Part shown: positions 14,486 to 14,487 of the stretch, piece by piece | Position numbering within the stretch: the stretch's first letter is position 1 | How the letters are laid out: each line of letters opens with the position of its first letter | NCBI GenBank assembly: GCA_947629295.1 | Contig: CANRDH010000022.1 | Location: forward strand, 1 to 14,487 | Reading direction: 5' to 3' | Length of the DNA stretch: 14,487 bases | Origin: an uncultured Clostridia bacterium | GTDB lineage: Bacteria > Bacillota > Clostridia > Oscillospirales > Acutalibacteraceae | The notes under the pieces: generated by a model | Seen by the model: the letters and a program-made list of their open reading frames with translations, nothing else | Databases searched by the model: none | Told to the model about the DNA's origin: nothing | Program-made: the position numbers and the translations under genes

Positions 14486-14487
14486 CT

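Overview
The window looks like chromosomal DNA from a low-to-mid GC Gram-positive anaerobe of the Clostridia, most likely the Ruminococcus/Oscillospiraceae area. This is inferred from four things: AGGAGG-type ribosome binding sites, a clostridial-style NlpC/P60 protein, a DUF1934 gene next to argS, and a glycogen operon with both glgC and glgD. I see no tRNA, rRNA, CRISPR array, transposase or phage gene.

Layout. (1) 94-1464, plus strand: an AgrC-like membrane sensor kinase of the GHKL class, ending in a hairpin that overlaps its stop codon. (2) 1524-5870, minus strand, read right to left: ddl, murI, a DUF1934 gene, argS and a small two-helix membrane protein. Spacing is tight (8-base overlap, 28-base gap, 38-base overlap, 66-base gap), so this is probably one operon. 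It joins supply of D-Glu and D-Ala-D-Ala for peptidoglycan to arginyl-tRNA synthesis. (3) 5871-6202: a divergent promoter region. (4) 6203-8209, plus strand: a secreted NlpC/P60 wall protein with a Glu-Pro linker, four peptidoglycan-binding domains and a C-terminal membrane anchor, closed by a good intrinsic terminator. (5) 8511-14361, plus strand: glgB-glgC-glgD-glgA, a glycogen synthesis operon behind a promoter at 8441-8469. GlgC (with GlgD as probable regulatory partner) makes ADP-glucose, GlgA polymerises it and GlgB adds the branches. (6) 14423-14485: three GC-rich hairpins in a row, looking like the edge of a dispersed intergenic repeat.

Most of the window is ordinary housekeeping and storage metabolism, and I found no clear undescribed system. 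The points most worth a second look are the histone-H1-like lysine-rich tail on GlgB, the architecture of the NlpC/P60 protein with an internal 24-base tandem repeat, motif changes in GlgA (Ala at the usual ADP-glucose lysine) and MurI (Gly after the first catalytic Cys), the poorly supported start of the kinase gene, and the hairpin array at the right edge.
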